Shown: positions 1 to 5,081 of the stretch, in pieces
Layout: every line of letters begins with the position of its first letter
Position numbering within the stretch: the stretch's first letter is position 1
Source of the DNA: an uncultured Vogesella sp.
Lineage (GTDB): Bacteria > Pseudomonadota > Gammaproteobacteria > Burkholderiales > Chromobacteriaceae
Assembly: GCA_946479405.1 (NCBI GenBank)
Contig: CAMLGD010000224.1
Span: 1-5,081 of the forward strand
Reading direction: 5' to 3'
Length of the DNA: 5,081 bases
Made by a program: the position numbers and the translations under genes
The notes under the pieces: model-generated
Database searches by the model: none
Told to the model about the DNA's origin: nothing
Seen by the model: only the letters and a program-made list of their open reading frames with translations

Positions 1-161
1 CCGCGTTTGCCACCATTCCGGCGCAGAACGCCACCGGCAACTGGATCAAGGTGGTACAGCGCCTGCCGGTGCGCATTGCGCTGGACCCGGCCGAGCTGCG
101 GGCACACCCGCTGCAAGTCGGACTGTCGATGACAGCGACTGTCGATACCGCCGCGCAGTAA
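1..161 (+). CDS. emrA: EmrA-type membrane fusion protein, C-terminal 52 residues (partial)
   Basis: Only the 3' end is present. The frame starting at base 3 runs open to a TAA at 159-161 and gives 52 residues. The stretch IPAQNATGNWIKVVQRLPV at fragment residues 5-23 is typical of the C-terminal part of EmrA-family HlyD/periplasmic adaptor proteins, where 'NATGNWIKVVQR(L/I)PV' is well conserved. EmrA is anchored in the inner membrane and spans the periplasm, linking the EmrB antiporter to a TolC-type outer-membrane channel to export hydrophobic drugs and uncouplers. The next gene is an emrB homologue 10 bases after this stop, which supports the call and a shared transcript. Any upstream regulator, such as an EmrR/MarR protein, lies outside the window. 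What is seen is the C-terminal motif and the linkage; the pump role is family knowledge. Confidence 0.9.
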   Translation, partial: AFATIPAQNATGNWIKVVQRLPVRIALDPAELRAHPLQVGLSMTATVDTAAQ

Positions 162-171
162 GGACGCCGCC

Positions 172-1707
172 ATGTTATCCATCAGCGCTCCCGCGCCCAT
201 TACCCCGCTCAGCGGCAACAAGTTGTGGCTGGCCGCCATGTTGCTGGCTGCGGCCAACTTTGTGGCGGTGCTGGACACCACCATCGCCAACGTGTCGGTA
301 CCGAATATCGCCGGCAGCCTGGGGGTGTCCGCCAGCCAGGGCACCTATGTGATTACCTCGTACGCGGTGGCCGAAGCGATTACCGTGCCGCTGACCGGCT
401 GGCTGGCGGCGCGCTTTGGCACCGTGCGGCTGTTTGCCAGCGCCATGATGCTGTTCGGCGTGTTTTCGCTGCTGTGCGGCATGGCCACCTCGCTGGAAAT
501 GCTGATCCTGTTCCGCGTGCTGCAGGGGCTGGCCGGCGGCCCGCTGATGCCGATGTCGCAGACGCTGCTGCTGCAGATCTTCCCCAAGGAAAAAGCCGGC
601 GCCGCCATCGGCCTGTGGAGCATGACCACGCTGGTGGCGCCGATCATGGGGCCGATCCTCGGCGGCAAGCTGTGCGATGACGCCAGCTGGCCGTGGATCT
701 TCTACATCAACGTGCCGATCGCGCTGGCCTGCGGCTACTTTGGCTGGCAGCTGCTGCAGCGCTACCAGAGCCGGTTGCAGAAGCTCAGCCTCGACACGGT
801 CGGCCTGGCGCTGCTGGTGCTGTGGGTCGGCGCGTTCCAGCTGATGATCGACGAGGGCAAGAACCTGGACTGGTTCAATTCGCCATTCATCACCGGGCTG
901 GCGGTAATCAGCGCGGTTGGCTTTGCCGCCTTCCTGATCTGGGAAATGACCGAGCGCAACCCGGTGGTGAACCTGCGCGTGTTCCGCCACCGCGGCTACT
1001 GGGTCAGCGTGCTGACCATCTCGCTGGCGTTCGGCTCATTCTTCGGCGCCACGGTGCTGACGCCGCAGTGGCTGCAAAGCTATATGGGCTACACCGCCAC
1101 CGATGCCGGCTACGCCACCGCCATGAGCGGCATCCTGGCGGTGCTGGTGGCGCCGCTGGCGGCGCAGCTGTCGCAACGCATGGACCCACGGCCACTGGTG
1201 TTTGCCGGCGTGATGTGGCTGGGCGCGGTCACGCTGTACCGCAGCTTTGCCACCACCGATATGGACTTCTGGCAGGTGGCGCTGCCGCTGCTGCTGCAGG
1301 GCATCGGCATGCCGTTTTTCTTTGTGCCGCTGACCGGGCTGGCCATGGCCAGCGTCGATAACGACGAGATGGCCTCCGCCGCCGGGCTGATGAGCTTCAT
1401 GCGCACGCTGTCCGGCGCCTTTGCCACCTCCCTCGTCACCACCGCCTGGGACGACAAGGCCAGCTACTACCATGCCGAGCTGGCCGGGCTGGTGGACAGC
1501 AGCGGCCAGGCGCTGAGCCAGCTCAGCCAGTCCGCCGGGCTGGAGGCTGGCCGCCAGCAGCTCAACCAGCTGCTGCAGTCGCAAAGCATCATGCTGTCCA
1601 CCAACGAGCTGTTCCTGCTGTCCGGGCTGTCCTTCGTGGCGGCGGCCTGCGTGATCTGGCTGGCACCCAAGCCCAGCCGGGTGGCGGATACCAGCCAGGC
1701 GCACTGA
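172..1707 (+). CDS. emrB: EmrB-type DHA2-family MFS multidrug efflux antiporter (14 TMS)
   Basis: Complete 511-residue protein, the usual length for EmrB. It is an inner-membrane drug/H+ antiporter that works with the upstream EmrA and a TolC-type channel. About 14 hydrophobic segments can be drawn, from about residue 18 to 499. Family motifs appear in order: the helix-1 DHA2 motif LDTTIANVSVP (34-44), MFS motif A GWLAARFGTVR (76-86), motif B RVLQGLAGG (115-123), antiporter motif C around APIMGPILGG (156-165) and PWIFYINVP (174-182). A polar loop rich in Gln, Ser and Leu (about 426-476) lies between the last two helices, as in E. coli EmrB, and is expected to be periplasmic. The ATG at 172 is supported by AAGGA at 160-164, seven bases upstream, and by the 10-base gap after emrA. 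Co-transcription with emrA is likely. Substrates cannot be told from sequence. No clear terminator follows. Confidence 0.95.
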   Translation: MLSISAPAPITPLSGNKLWLAAMLLAAANFVAVLDTTIANVSVPNIAGSLGVSASQGTYVITSYAVAEAITVPLTGWLAARFGTVRLFASAMMLFGVFSLLCGMATSLEMLILFRVLQGLAGGPLMPMSQTLLLQIFPKEKAGAAIGLWSMTTLVAPIMGPILGGKLCDDASWPWIFYINVPIALACGYFGWQLLQRYQSRLQKLSLDTVGLALLVLWVGAFQLMIDEGKNLDWFNSPFITGLAVISAVGFAAFLIWEMTERNPVVNLRVFRHRGYWVSVLTISLAFGSFFGATVLTPQWLQSYMGYTATDAGYATAMSGILAVLVAPLAAQLSQRMDPRPLVFAGVMWLGAVTLYRSFATTDMDFWQVALPLLLQGIGMPFFFVPLTGLAMASVDNDEMASAAGLMSFMRTLSGAFATSLVTTAWDDKASYYHAELAGLVDSSGQALSQLSQSAGLEAGRQQLNQLLQSQSIMLSTNELFLLSGLSFVAAACVIWLAPKPSRVADTSQAH

Positions 1708-1821
1708 GCCGCCCCAGCGCAAGCCGTAGCCTACTGACCGCAGCTTGCAGTCGCCGGCTGCGGCCAACCTTGCCGACGGTAGTGTGCAAAAGTGACGGGC
1801 GTTTTTTGACGGCAGGCAGTA

Positions 1822-1849
1822 TTATATGAAACGACTACAAACCATATAA
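1822..1849. promoter_or_regulatory. Candidate operator: 7-bp inverted repeat before the ParD-like gene
   Basis: TTATATG (1822-1828) and CATATAA (1843-1849) are perfect reverse complements separated by 14 bases, so the half-sites are 21 bp apart centre to centre, about two helical turns. The repeat lies in an AT-rich island within an otherwise GC-rich window, directly upstream of a gene for a ribbon-helix-helix-like protein. Such antitoxin-family proteins often repress their own operons by binding repeated half-sites. The right arm touches the ribosome binding site (AAAGG, 1848-1852), so binding could block transcription or translation. The repeat is seen; the operator role is inferred. A TTGACG at 1806-1811 has no well-spaced -10 box, so I do not call a promoter. 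Confidence 0.4.
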
Positions 1850-1860
1850 AGGCAACCGCG

Positions 1861-2091
1861 GTGGGCATCATCAAGATCTCGGAACACATGCACGAAAACC
1901 TGCGCGTCAGCAGCAGCGCACTCAGCCGCTCGATCAACGCCCAGGCCGAGCACTGGCTGCGGGTCGGCATGCTGGCCGAGCTGAACCCCAACCTGCGCTA
2001 CGGCGAAATCTGCCAATTGCTGATCCAGCTGGAACAGCAGGCCAGCGCCGGCAAAAACACCGCGGAACCCAGTACGGAACAATCATTATGA
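1861..2091 (+). CDS. ParD-like antitoxin-family protein (ribbon-helix-helix type)
   Basis: Small 76-residue protein. Its N-terminus, MGIIKISEHMHENLR followed by SSALSRSINAQAEHWLRVGMLAE (residues about 17-39), matches my recollection of the ParD-like family (ParD_like antitoxin of type II toxin-antitoxin systems). The predicted layout is a short beta strand (about 2-8) followed by two helices, as in ribbon-helix-helix DNA-binding proteins. The tail after residue 60 is polar and probably disordered, as is common in antitoxins. GTG at 1861 is chosen because it gives the conserved MGI(V/I)KIS start and has AAAGG at 1848-1852, eight bases upstream. The TGA stop at 2089-2091 overlaps the ATG of the methionine aminopeptidase gene by four bases, suggesting translational coupling. 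No RelE/ParE-like toxin gene is adjacent, so its function may be regulation of its neighbour rather than toxin neutralisation. The family call is fairly firm; the function is unknown. Confidence 0.8.
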   Translation: MGIIKISEHMHENLRVSSSALSRSINAQAEHWLRVGMLAELNPNLRYGEICQLLIQLEQQASAGKNTAEPSTEQSL

Positions 2092-2885
2092 AACCCACCA
2101 GACGCATCACCCTCCGCAACGAAGCCGAAATCGCCCTTGCCCGCCGCGCCGGCATGTTGGCCGCAGAGGTGCTGCACATGATCGCCGAACATGTGAAACC
2201 CGGCGTGACCACCGATGAACTGGACAAGCTGTGCCATGACTACATCGTCAAGGTGCAGGGCGCGATTCCGGCCAACGTCGGCTATCACGGCTACCCCAAG
2301 ACGGTGTGCACCTCGGTGAACCATGTCATCTGCCACGGCATTCCGTCCGACCGCAAGCTCAAGCACGGCGACATCATCAATATCGACGTCGCCATCATCA
2401 AGGATGGCTGGTTCGGCGATACCAGCCGCATGTACTTTGTCGGCGAGCCGGACACCCTGGCGCGGCGGCTGGTCACCACCACCTATCAGGCGATGCTGGC
2501 CGGCATCCAGCAGGTAAAACCGGGCGCCACGCTGGGCGATGTCGGTCATGCCATCCAGCGCGTCGCCGAACAGGCCGGCTTCAGCGTGGTGCGCGAATAC
2601 TGTGGCCACGGCATCGGCCAGATCTATCACGACGAGCCACAAGTGCTGCACTACGGCCGCCGCGGCGAAGGCCTGCGGCTGGAGCCGGGCATGATTTTCA
2701 CCATCGAGCCGATGATCAACGCCGGCAAGGCGGCAATAAAACACCTGCCGGATGGCTGGACGGTGGTGACCAAGGATCACTCGCTGTCCGCGCAGTGGGA
2801 GCACATGGTGGCGGTCACCGCCAGCGGCTTCGAGGTGCTGACGCCGTGGCCGGACGGCTATGGCGACTACCCGGCCATCAGTTGA
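2088..2885 (+). CDS. map: Type I methionine aminopeptidase
   Basis: Complete 265-residue cytoplasmic metalloprotease of the size expected for bacterial MetAP1 (about 264). It removes the initiator methionine from new proteins when the second residue is small. All five metal ligands of the pita-bread fold can be placed: Asp100 (in IINIDVA), Asp111 (GDTSR), His174 (GHGIG), Glu207 (TIEP) and Glu238 (QWEHM). The substrate-contacting His83 (ICHGIP) and His181 (YHDEP) are also present, so the enzyme should be active. The ATG overlaps the stop of the upstream ParD-like gene (ATGA, 2088-2091), with a weak GGA at 2076-2078 as ribosome binding site, so translation is probably coupled. The housekeeping map gene of many proteobacteria lies by rpsB-tsf; this one does not, so it may be a second copy. 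The strong terminator at 2961-2998 ends the unit. Confidence 0.95.
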   Translation: MKPTRRITLRNEAEIALARRAGMLAAEVLHMIAEHVKPGVTTDELDKLCHDYIVKVQGAIPANVGYHGYPKTVCTSVNHVICHGIPSDRKLKHGDIINIDVAIIKDGWFGDTSRMYFVGEPDTLARRLVTTTYQAMLAGIQQVKPGATLGDVGHAIQRVAEQAGFSVVREYCGHGIGQIYHDEPQVLHYGRRGEGLRLEPGMIFTIEPMINAGKAAIKHLPDGWTVVTKDHSLSAQWEHMVAVTASGFEVLTPWPDGYGDYPAIS

Positions 2886-2960
2886 CAGGCTGGCCGCGCC
2901 GGCCGATCACCCGCCGGGTGAGTAAGCCGCGATGCTTGCCGGCCCAGGTGGCCCGGCGAC

Positions 2961-2998
2961 AAAAAACCCGCAGCGCACGGCGTGCTGCGGGTTTTTTT
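2961..2998 (+). terminator. Intrinsic terminator after map (probably bidirectional)
   Basis: CCCGCAGC (2967-2974) pairs perfectly with GCTGCGGG (2984-2991) around a 9-base loop, followed by seven Ts (2992-2998). Six As (2961-2966) precede the stem, so the structure should also work for transcripts entering on the - strand. It lies about 75 bases past the map stop codon. Confidence 0.9.
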
Positions 2999-3080
2999 AC
3001 GGGCTGGCACTTCACTGGCAATGGCCGCGCCAGCCATCACGCGAGAGCGGCGACCCAAACGTGGCACAGTTCGGCCGCAC

Positions 3081-3111
3081 AAAAAAGAAAAGGCGACCTT
3101 GAGAGTCGCCT
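3081..3111 (-). terminator. Intrinsic terminator of the tRNA-Leu transcript
   Basis: Read on the - strand, AGGCGAC (from 3111 down to 3105) pairs with GTCGCCT (3097 down to 3091) around a 7-base loop, followed by TTTCTTTTTT (3090 down to 3081). It lies about 20 bases beyond the CCA end of tRNA-Leu. With the map terminator it separates the two convergent transcription units. Confidence 0.85.
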
Positions 3112-3131
3112 AAGTCTTTGCTCTGTCTGAA

Positions 3132-3216
3132 TGGTGCCCCGGGCCGGGGTCGAACCGGCACAGCCGAAGCCGAGGGATTTTAAGTCCCTTGTGTCTACCA
3201 ATTTCACCACCGGGGC
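3132..3216 (-). tRNA. tRNA-Leu(UAA)
   Basis: The - strand gives an 85-base tRNA with encoded CCA. The acceptor stem is GCCCCGG paired with CCGGGGC, followed by ACCA (3135-3132). The anticodon stem AGGGA/TCCCT closes the loop CTTAAAA, giving anticodon TAA (+ strand 3180-3182). The long variable arm (around CGGCTTCGGCTG) is the class II feature expected of leucine tRNAs, and the T arm contains GGTTCGACCCC. It begins 59 bases after the thiolase stop codon on the same strand with no terminator between, so it may receive read-through as well as its own promoter. Confidence 0.97.
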
Positions 3217-3232
3217 ATCGGACAGGGGGGCG

Positions 3233-3238
3233 ATTCTA
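3233..3238 (-). promoter_or_regulatory. Possible -10 box for tRNA-Leu
   Basis: On the - strand TAGAAT lies 16 bases before the tRNA 5' end and is followed by a GC-rich stretch (CGCCCCCC), like the discriminators of stable-RNA promoters. No good -35 box is visible 16-18 bases upstream, so the call is tentative. A separate promoter would make sense because the thiolase gene splits this tRNA from tRNA-Cys. Confidence 0.4.
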
Positions 3239-3275
3239 GCCGAAACCCCGCCCGGCCGCTACCTGCCCGGCCTGA

Positions 3276-4559
3276 TCAGCGCTGCAGAATAGCGGTGACA
3301 CCCTGGCCGCCAGCGGCACAGATCGAGATCAGGCCGCGGCCGCTGCCCTTTTCCGCCAACAGTTTGGCCAGCGTCGCCAGCACGCGGCCACCGGTGGCGG
3401 CAAACGGGTGGCCGGCGGCGATGGAGCTGCCGTTGACGTTGAGCTTGCTGCGGTCGATGCTACCCAGCGCACCGGACAGGCCTAGCCGCTGACGGCAGAA
3501 ATCGTCTGACTCCCATGCGGCCAACGTGCACAGCACCACGGCGGCGAAGGCTTCGTGGATCTCGTAGAAATCGAAATCCTGCAGTGTCAGGCCATGCTTG
3601 TGCAGCAGGCGCGGAATGGCATACGCTGGCGCCATCAGCAGCCCTTCGCGCTCGTCGACAAAATCCACCGCGGCAGTTTCTCCGGCCACCAGCCAGGCCA
3701 GCACCGGCAGATTGTTGGCCGCCGCCCATTCCTCGCTGGCCAGCAGTACGGCGGAGGCGCCGTCGGTAAGCGGCGAGGCATTGGCCGCAGTGATGCTGCC
3801 ATTGCTGCGCTCGAAGGCCGGTGCCAGTGTCGCCATTTTCTGCAGAGTGCTGTCGGGACGCAGGTTGTTGTCACGCAGCAGACCGTGGTACGGCATCACC
3901 AGATCGTCGAAAAAGCCGCGTTCATAGGCTGCAGCCAACTTCTGATGGCTGGCCAGCGCCAGCTCGTCCTGTGCCTGCCGGCTGATGCCGTAACGCTGGG
4001 CAGTGATTTCGGCATGCTGGCCCATGGATTTGCCAGTACGCGGCTCGGCGTTGGCTGGCAGCTCCGGCAACAGGTGCGATGGCTTGAGCGCACGCAGCAG
4101 ATGCCGCAGCTTGTCGCCGCTGCCCTTGGCGGCATTGAGGTCCATCAACGCCCGTTGCAGGCCGCGGTGCACCGCCACCGGCGCATCCGAAGTGGTATCA
4201 CTGCCGCAAGCGATGCCAACGTCGATCTGTCCCAGCGCGATCTTGTTGGCAACCAGGATCGCCGCTTCCAGCCCGGTGCCACACGCCTGCTGCACGTCGT
4301 AGGCCGGTGTGGCAGGGTGCAGGCCGGACGACAGCACGCATTCACGCACCAAGTTCCAGTCGCGGGCGTGCTTCATCACGGCACCGCCCACCACCTCCCC
4401 CAGCACTTTGCCCTGCAGACCGTATTTGTCCACCAGTCCTTTCAGGGTGTCGGTCAGCATGGTCTGATTGGAAAGCTGGGCATAGGCAGTGCCGGAGCGG
4501 GCAAAGGGAATGCGGTTGGCGCCGACAATGGCTACCTTGCGGGGAGTTCCGTTAAGCAT
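3276..4559 (-). CDS. FadI-type thiolase (acetyl-CoA C-acyltransferase)
   Basis: 427-residue cytoplasmic thiolase. The family cleaves 3-ketoacyl-CoA to acetyl-CoA and a shortened acyl-CoA in fatty-acid beta-oxidation, or condenses acetyl-CoA in reverse. The nucleophile is Cys93 (QQACGTGLEA), with His335 (HEAFAA), His384 (GHPFAATG) and Cys414 (CAAGGQG). The length and the loop at about 145-185 (PSHLLPELPAN, then RTGKSMGQHAE) match FadI / mitochondrial trifunctional beta-subunit proteins rather than the shorter AtoB type (about 392). I start it at 4559 (MLNGTPRKVAIVG): GAGG lies at 4573-4570, and an in-frame ATG at 4649 would add 30 unthiolase-like residues. No FadJ/FadB-type alpha subunit is adjacent, so its partner, if any, is elsewhere; chain-length preference cannot be read from the sequence. 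Confidence 0.93.
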   Translation of the reverse strand: MLNGTPRKVAIVGANRIPFARSGTAYAQLSNQTMLTDTLKGLVDKYGLQGKVLGEVVGGAVMKHARDWNLVRECVLSSGLHPATPAYDVQQACGTGLEAAILVANKIALGQIDVGIACGSDTTSDAPVAVHRGLQRALMDLNAAKGSGDKLRHLLRALKPSHLLPELPANAEPRTGKSMGQHAEITAQRYGISRQAQDELALASHQKLAAAYERGFFDDLVMPYHGLLRDNNLRPDSTLQKMATLAPAFERSNGSITAANASPLTDGASAVLLASEEWAAANNLPVLAWLVAGETAAVDFVDEREGLLMAPAYAIPRLLHKHGLTLQDFDFYEIHEAFAAVVLCTLAAWESDDFCRQRLGLSGALGSIDRSKLNVNGSSIAAGHPFAATGGRVLATLAKLLAEKGSGRGLISICAAGGQGVTAILQR

Positions 4560-4625
4560 GGTGGATGCGCCTCGTGTGGTGGTGTTGTGCTTATTATGGT
4601 GTGCCGCTGGCACCCGCCCACCAGA

Positions 4626-4653
4626 GTTAAACATCCGTTTTAATTTCACACAA
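4626..4653 (-). promoter_or_regulatory. Possible thiolase promoter
   Basis: On the - strand TTGTGT (4653-4648) and TTTAAC (4631-4626) are separated by 16 bases and could be weak -35 and -10 boxes, about 65-95 bases before the thiolase start. An alternative -10, CATAAT (4598-4593), lies nearer the gene but has no -35 partner. Neither is strong. Confidence 0.25.
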
Positions 4654-4731
4654 GTGGAATGCGCTTGGCTGCCGGCACAGTCACCGCAACCAGGATCTTG
4701 CGGCTGGCCGGCATGGAACGCGACAACCGTC

Positions 4732-4747
4732 CGGCCAACGTTGGCCG
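4732..4747. repeat. Perfect 16-bp palindrome CGGCCAACGTTGGCCG
   Basis: The sequence equals its own reverse complement over 16 bases. It lies about 173 bases upstream of the thiolase start. Its right-hand part, AACGTTGGCCGC, recurs at 4846-4857, where CGGCCA (4837-4842) and TGGCCG (4851-4856) form an interrupted version. It could be a dimeric regulator site or simply a GC-rich palindrome; function is not known. Confidence 0.5.
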
Positions 4748-4864
4748 CAGTGCCGCGCCTGTCGGCAGAGTGGATTTTGCACCAGCGCCAGTACAGAGAT
4801 TATTCGCTGGATGAGCATGCAAGCGGTAGCAAAGTTCGGCCACCGAACGTTGGCCGCGAAAAGC

Positions 4865-4900
4865 AAAAACCCCAGCAAACTTTTGTTTGCTGGGGTTTTT
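4865..4900 (-). terminator. Strong intrinsic terminator after tRNA-Cys (bidirectional)
   Basis: AAAAACCCCAGCAAAC (4865-4880) and GTTTGCTGGGGTTTTT (4885-4900) pair over 16 bp around a TTTT loop. The flanking A and T runs allow termination on both strands. On the - strand it lies directly after the CCA end of tRNA-Cys (4903) and should end the Gly-Cys tRNA transcript, separating it from the thiolase gene. Confidence 0.92.
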
Positions 4901-4902
4901 AT

Positions 4903-4976
4903 TGGAGGCGCGGGCCGGAGTCGAACCGACCTACACGGATTTGCAATCCGGTGCATAACCGCTTTGCTACCGCGCC
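4903..4976 (-). tRNA. tRNA-Cys(GCA)
   Basis: The - strand gives a 74-base tRNA with encoded CCA. The acceptor stem is GGCGCGG/CCGCGCC followed by TCCA. The anticodon loop within GGATTGCAAATCC gives GCA (+ strand 4942-4944), and the T arm contains GGTTCGACTCC. It is very similar to E. coli tRNA-Cys, including the discriminator U. It follows tRNA-Gly by 50 bases and is probably processed from the same precursor. Confidence 0.97.
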
Positions 4977-5026
4977 GTAAACTTTATTGCCCGAACTTAC
5001 ATCATTCAGACAATTTGAACAAACTG

Positions 5027-5081
5027 TGGAGCGGGAAACGAGGCTCGAACTCGCGACCTCAACCTTGGCAAGGTTGCGCTC
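5027..5081 (-). tRNA. tRNA-Gly(GCC), 5' end cut by the window edge
   Basis: The - strand shows the 3' 55 bases of a tRNA: GAGCGC of the D-arm side, an anticodon arm AACCTTGCCAAGGTT with anticodon GCC (+ strand 5067-5069), the T arm GAGTTCGAGCCTC, and the end CCCGCTCCA. About 21 bases of the 5' end lie beyond the window. It is the first tRNA of the Gly-Cys pair; its promoter is not in view. Confidence 0.95.

Larger units (their letters stand above)
4560..4902. other. Non-coding region between tRNA-Cys and the thiolase gene
   Basis: This 343-base stretch holds no convincing gene; the short open frames in it lack family features or good start sites. It contains the tRNA-Cys terminator (4865-4900), a perfect 16-bp palindrome (4732-4747), a 12-base word (AACGTTGGCCGC) at 4737-4748 and again at 4846-4857, a small hairpin GTGCC-gct-GGCAC at 4601-4613, and an AT-richer stretch (about 4626-4653) that may hold the thiolase promoter. 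It therefore looks like a leader or regulatory region of the thiolase gene. Confidence 0.6.

Noticed and set aside
175..990. 271-codon open frame on the - strand opposite emrB
   Set aside because: Antisense shadow rich in Gln, His and Arg; the + strand frame carries all the MFS motifs.
1738..1763. Hairpin CCGCAGC-N12-GCTGCGG after emrB as a terminator
   Set aside because: The 7-bp stem is perfect but no T run follows, and the loop is long, so it is not a convincing intrinsic terminator.
1806..1830. TTGACG with TATTAT/TATATG/TATGAA as a promoter for the ParD-like gene
   Set aside because: The spacers are only 8-13 bases, too short for a sigma-70 promoter.
2907..2921. Hairpin TCACCC-gcc-GGGTGA after map
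   Set aside because: No T run follows; the much better terminator is at 2961-2998.
3555..4643. 362-codon open frame on the + strand opposite the thiolase gene
   Set aside because: It is a shadow of the thiolase gene caused by high third-position GC; the product is rich in Gln, His and Arg and has no family features.
4560..4649. N-terminal extension of the thiolase to an ATG at 4649
   Set aside because: The 30 extra residues are unlike thiolase N-termini, while the start at 4559 begins just before the conserved KVAIVGANRIPFAR block.
4646..4843. 65-codon open frame on the - strand between tRNA-Cys and the thiolase gene
   Set aside because: No recognisable domain, no clear ribosome binding site, and it spans the palindromic repeat; the composition looks like random GC-rich frame.
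4489..4980. 163-codon open frame on the + strand
   Set aside because: It runs antisense through the thiolase start, both halves of the terminator and all of tRNA-Cys, and its product shows no recognisable family.

Overview
The window looks like part of a GC-rich proteobacterial chromosome. The EmrA/EmrB sequences, the FadI-type thiolase and the tRNA sequences point to Beta/Gammaproteobacteria, and the overall feel is of a Neisseriales-type betaproteobacterium such as the Chromobacterium/Vogesella group. That last step is inference and would need a database search. There are no transposases, CRISPR arrays or phage genes.

Left block, + strand (1-2998): the 3' end of an emrA-type membrane fusion protein gene, then a complete emrB-type 14-helix drug/proton antiporter 10 bases downstream. 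Together they form the inner-membrane part of an EmrAB-TolC-type tripartite pump. A 153-base gap containing a 7-bp inverted repeat leads into a two-gene unit: a small ParD-like (ribbon-helix-helix type) antitoxin-family protein whose stop codon overlaps the start of a complete type I methionine aminopeptidase gene (ATGA). A strong intrinsic terminator with flanking A and T runs closes the unit at 2961-2998.

Right block, - strand (3081-5081): reading right to left there is a truncated tRNA-Gly(GCC), a tRNA-Cys(GCA), a strong terminator, about 300 bases of non-coding DNA, a FadI-type thiolase gene, and tRNA-Leu(UAA) with its own terminator. The tRNA order Gly-Cys-Leu matches the E. coli glyW-cysT-leuZ operon, but here the thiolase gene and its leader lie between Cys and Leu. 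The two blocks converge, with back-to-back terminators between 2961 and 3111.

The most interesting points are the translationally coupled ParD-like/methionine aminopeptidase pair with a candidate operator and no recognisable toxin, and the split tRNA cluster. The rest is ordinary core-genome content.
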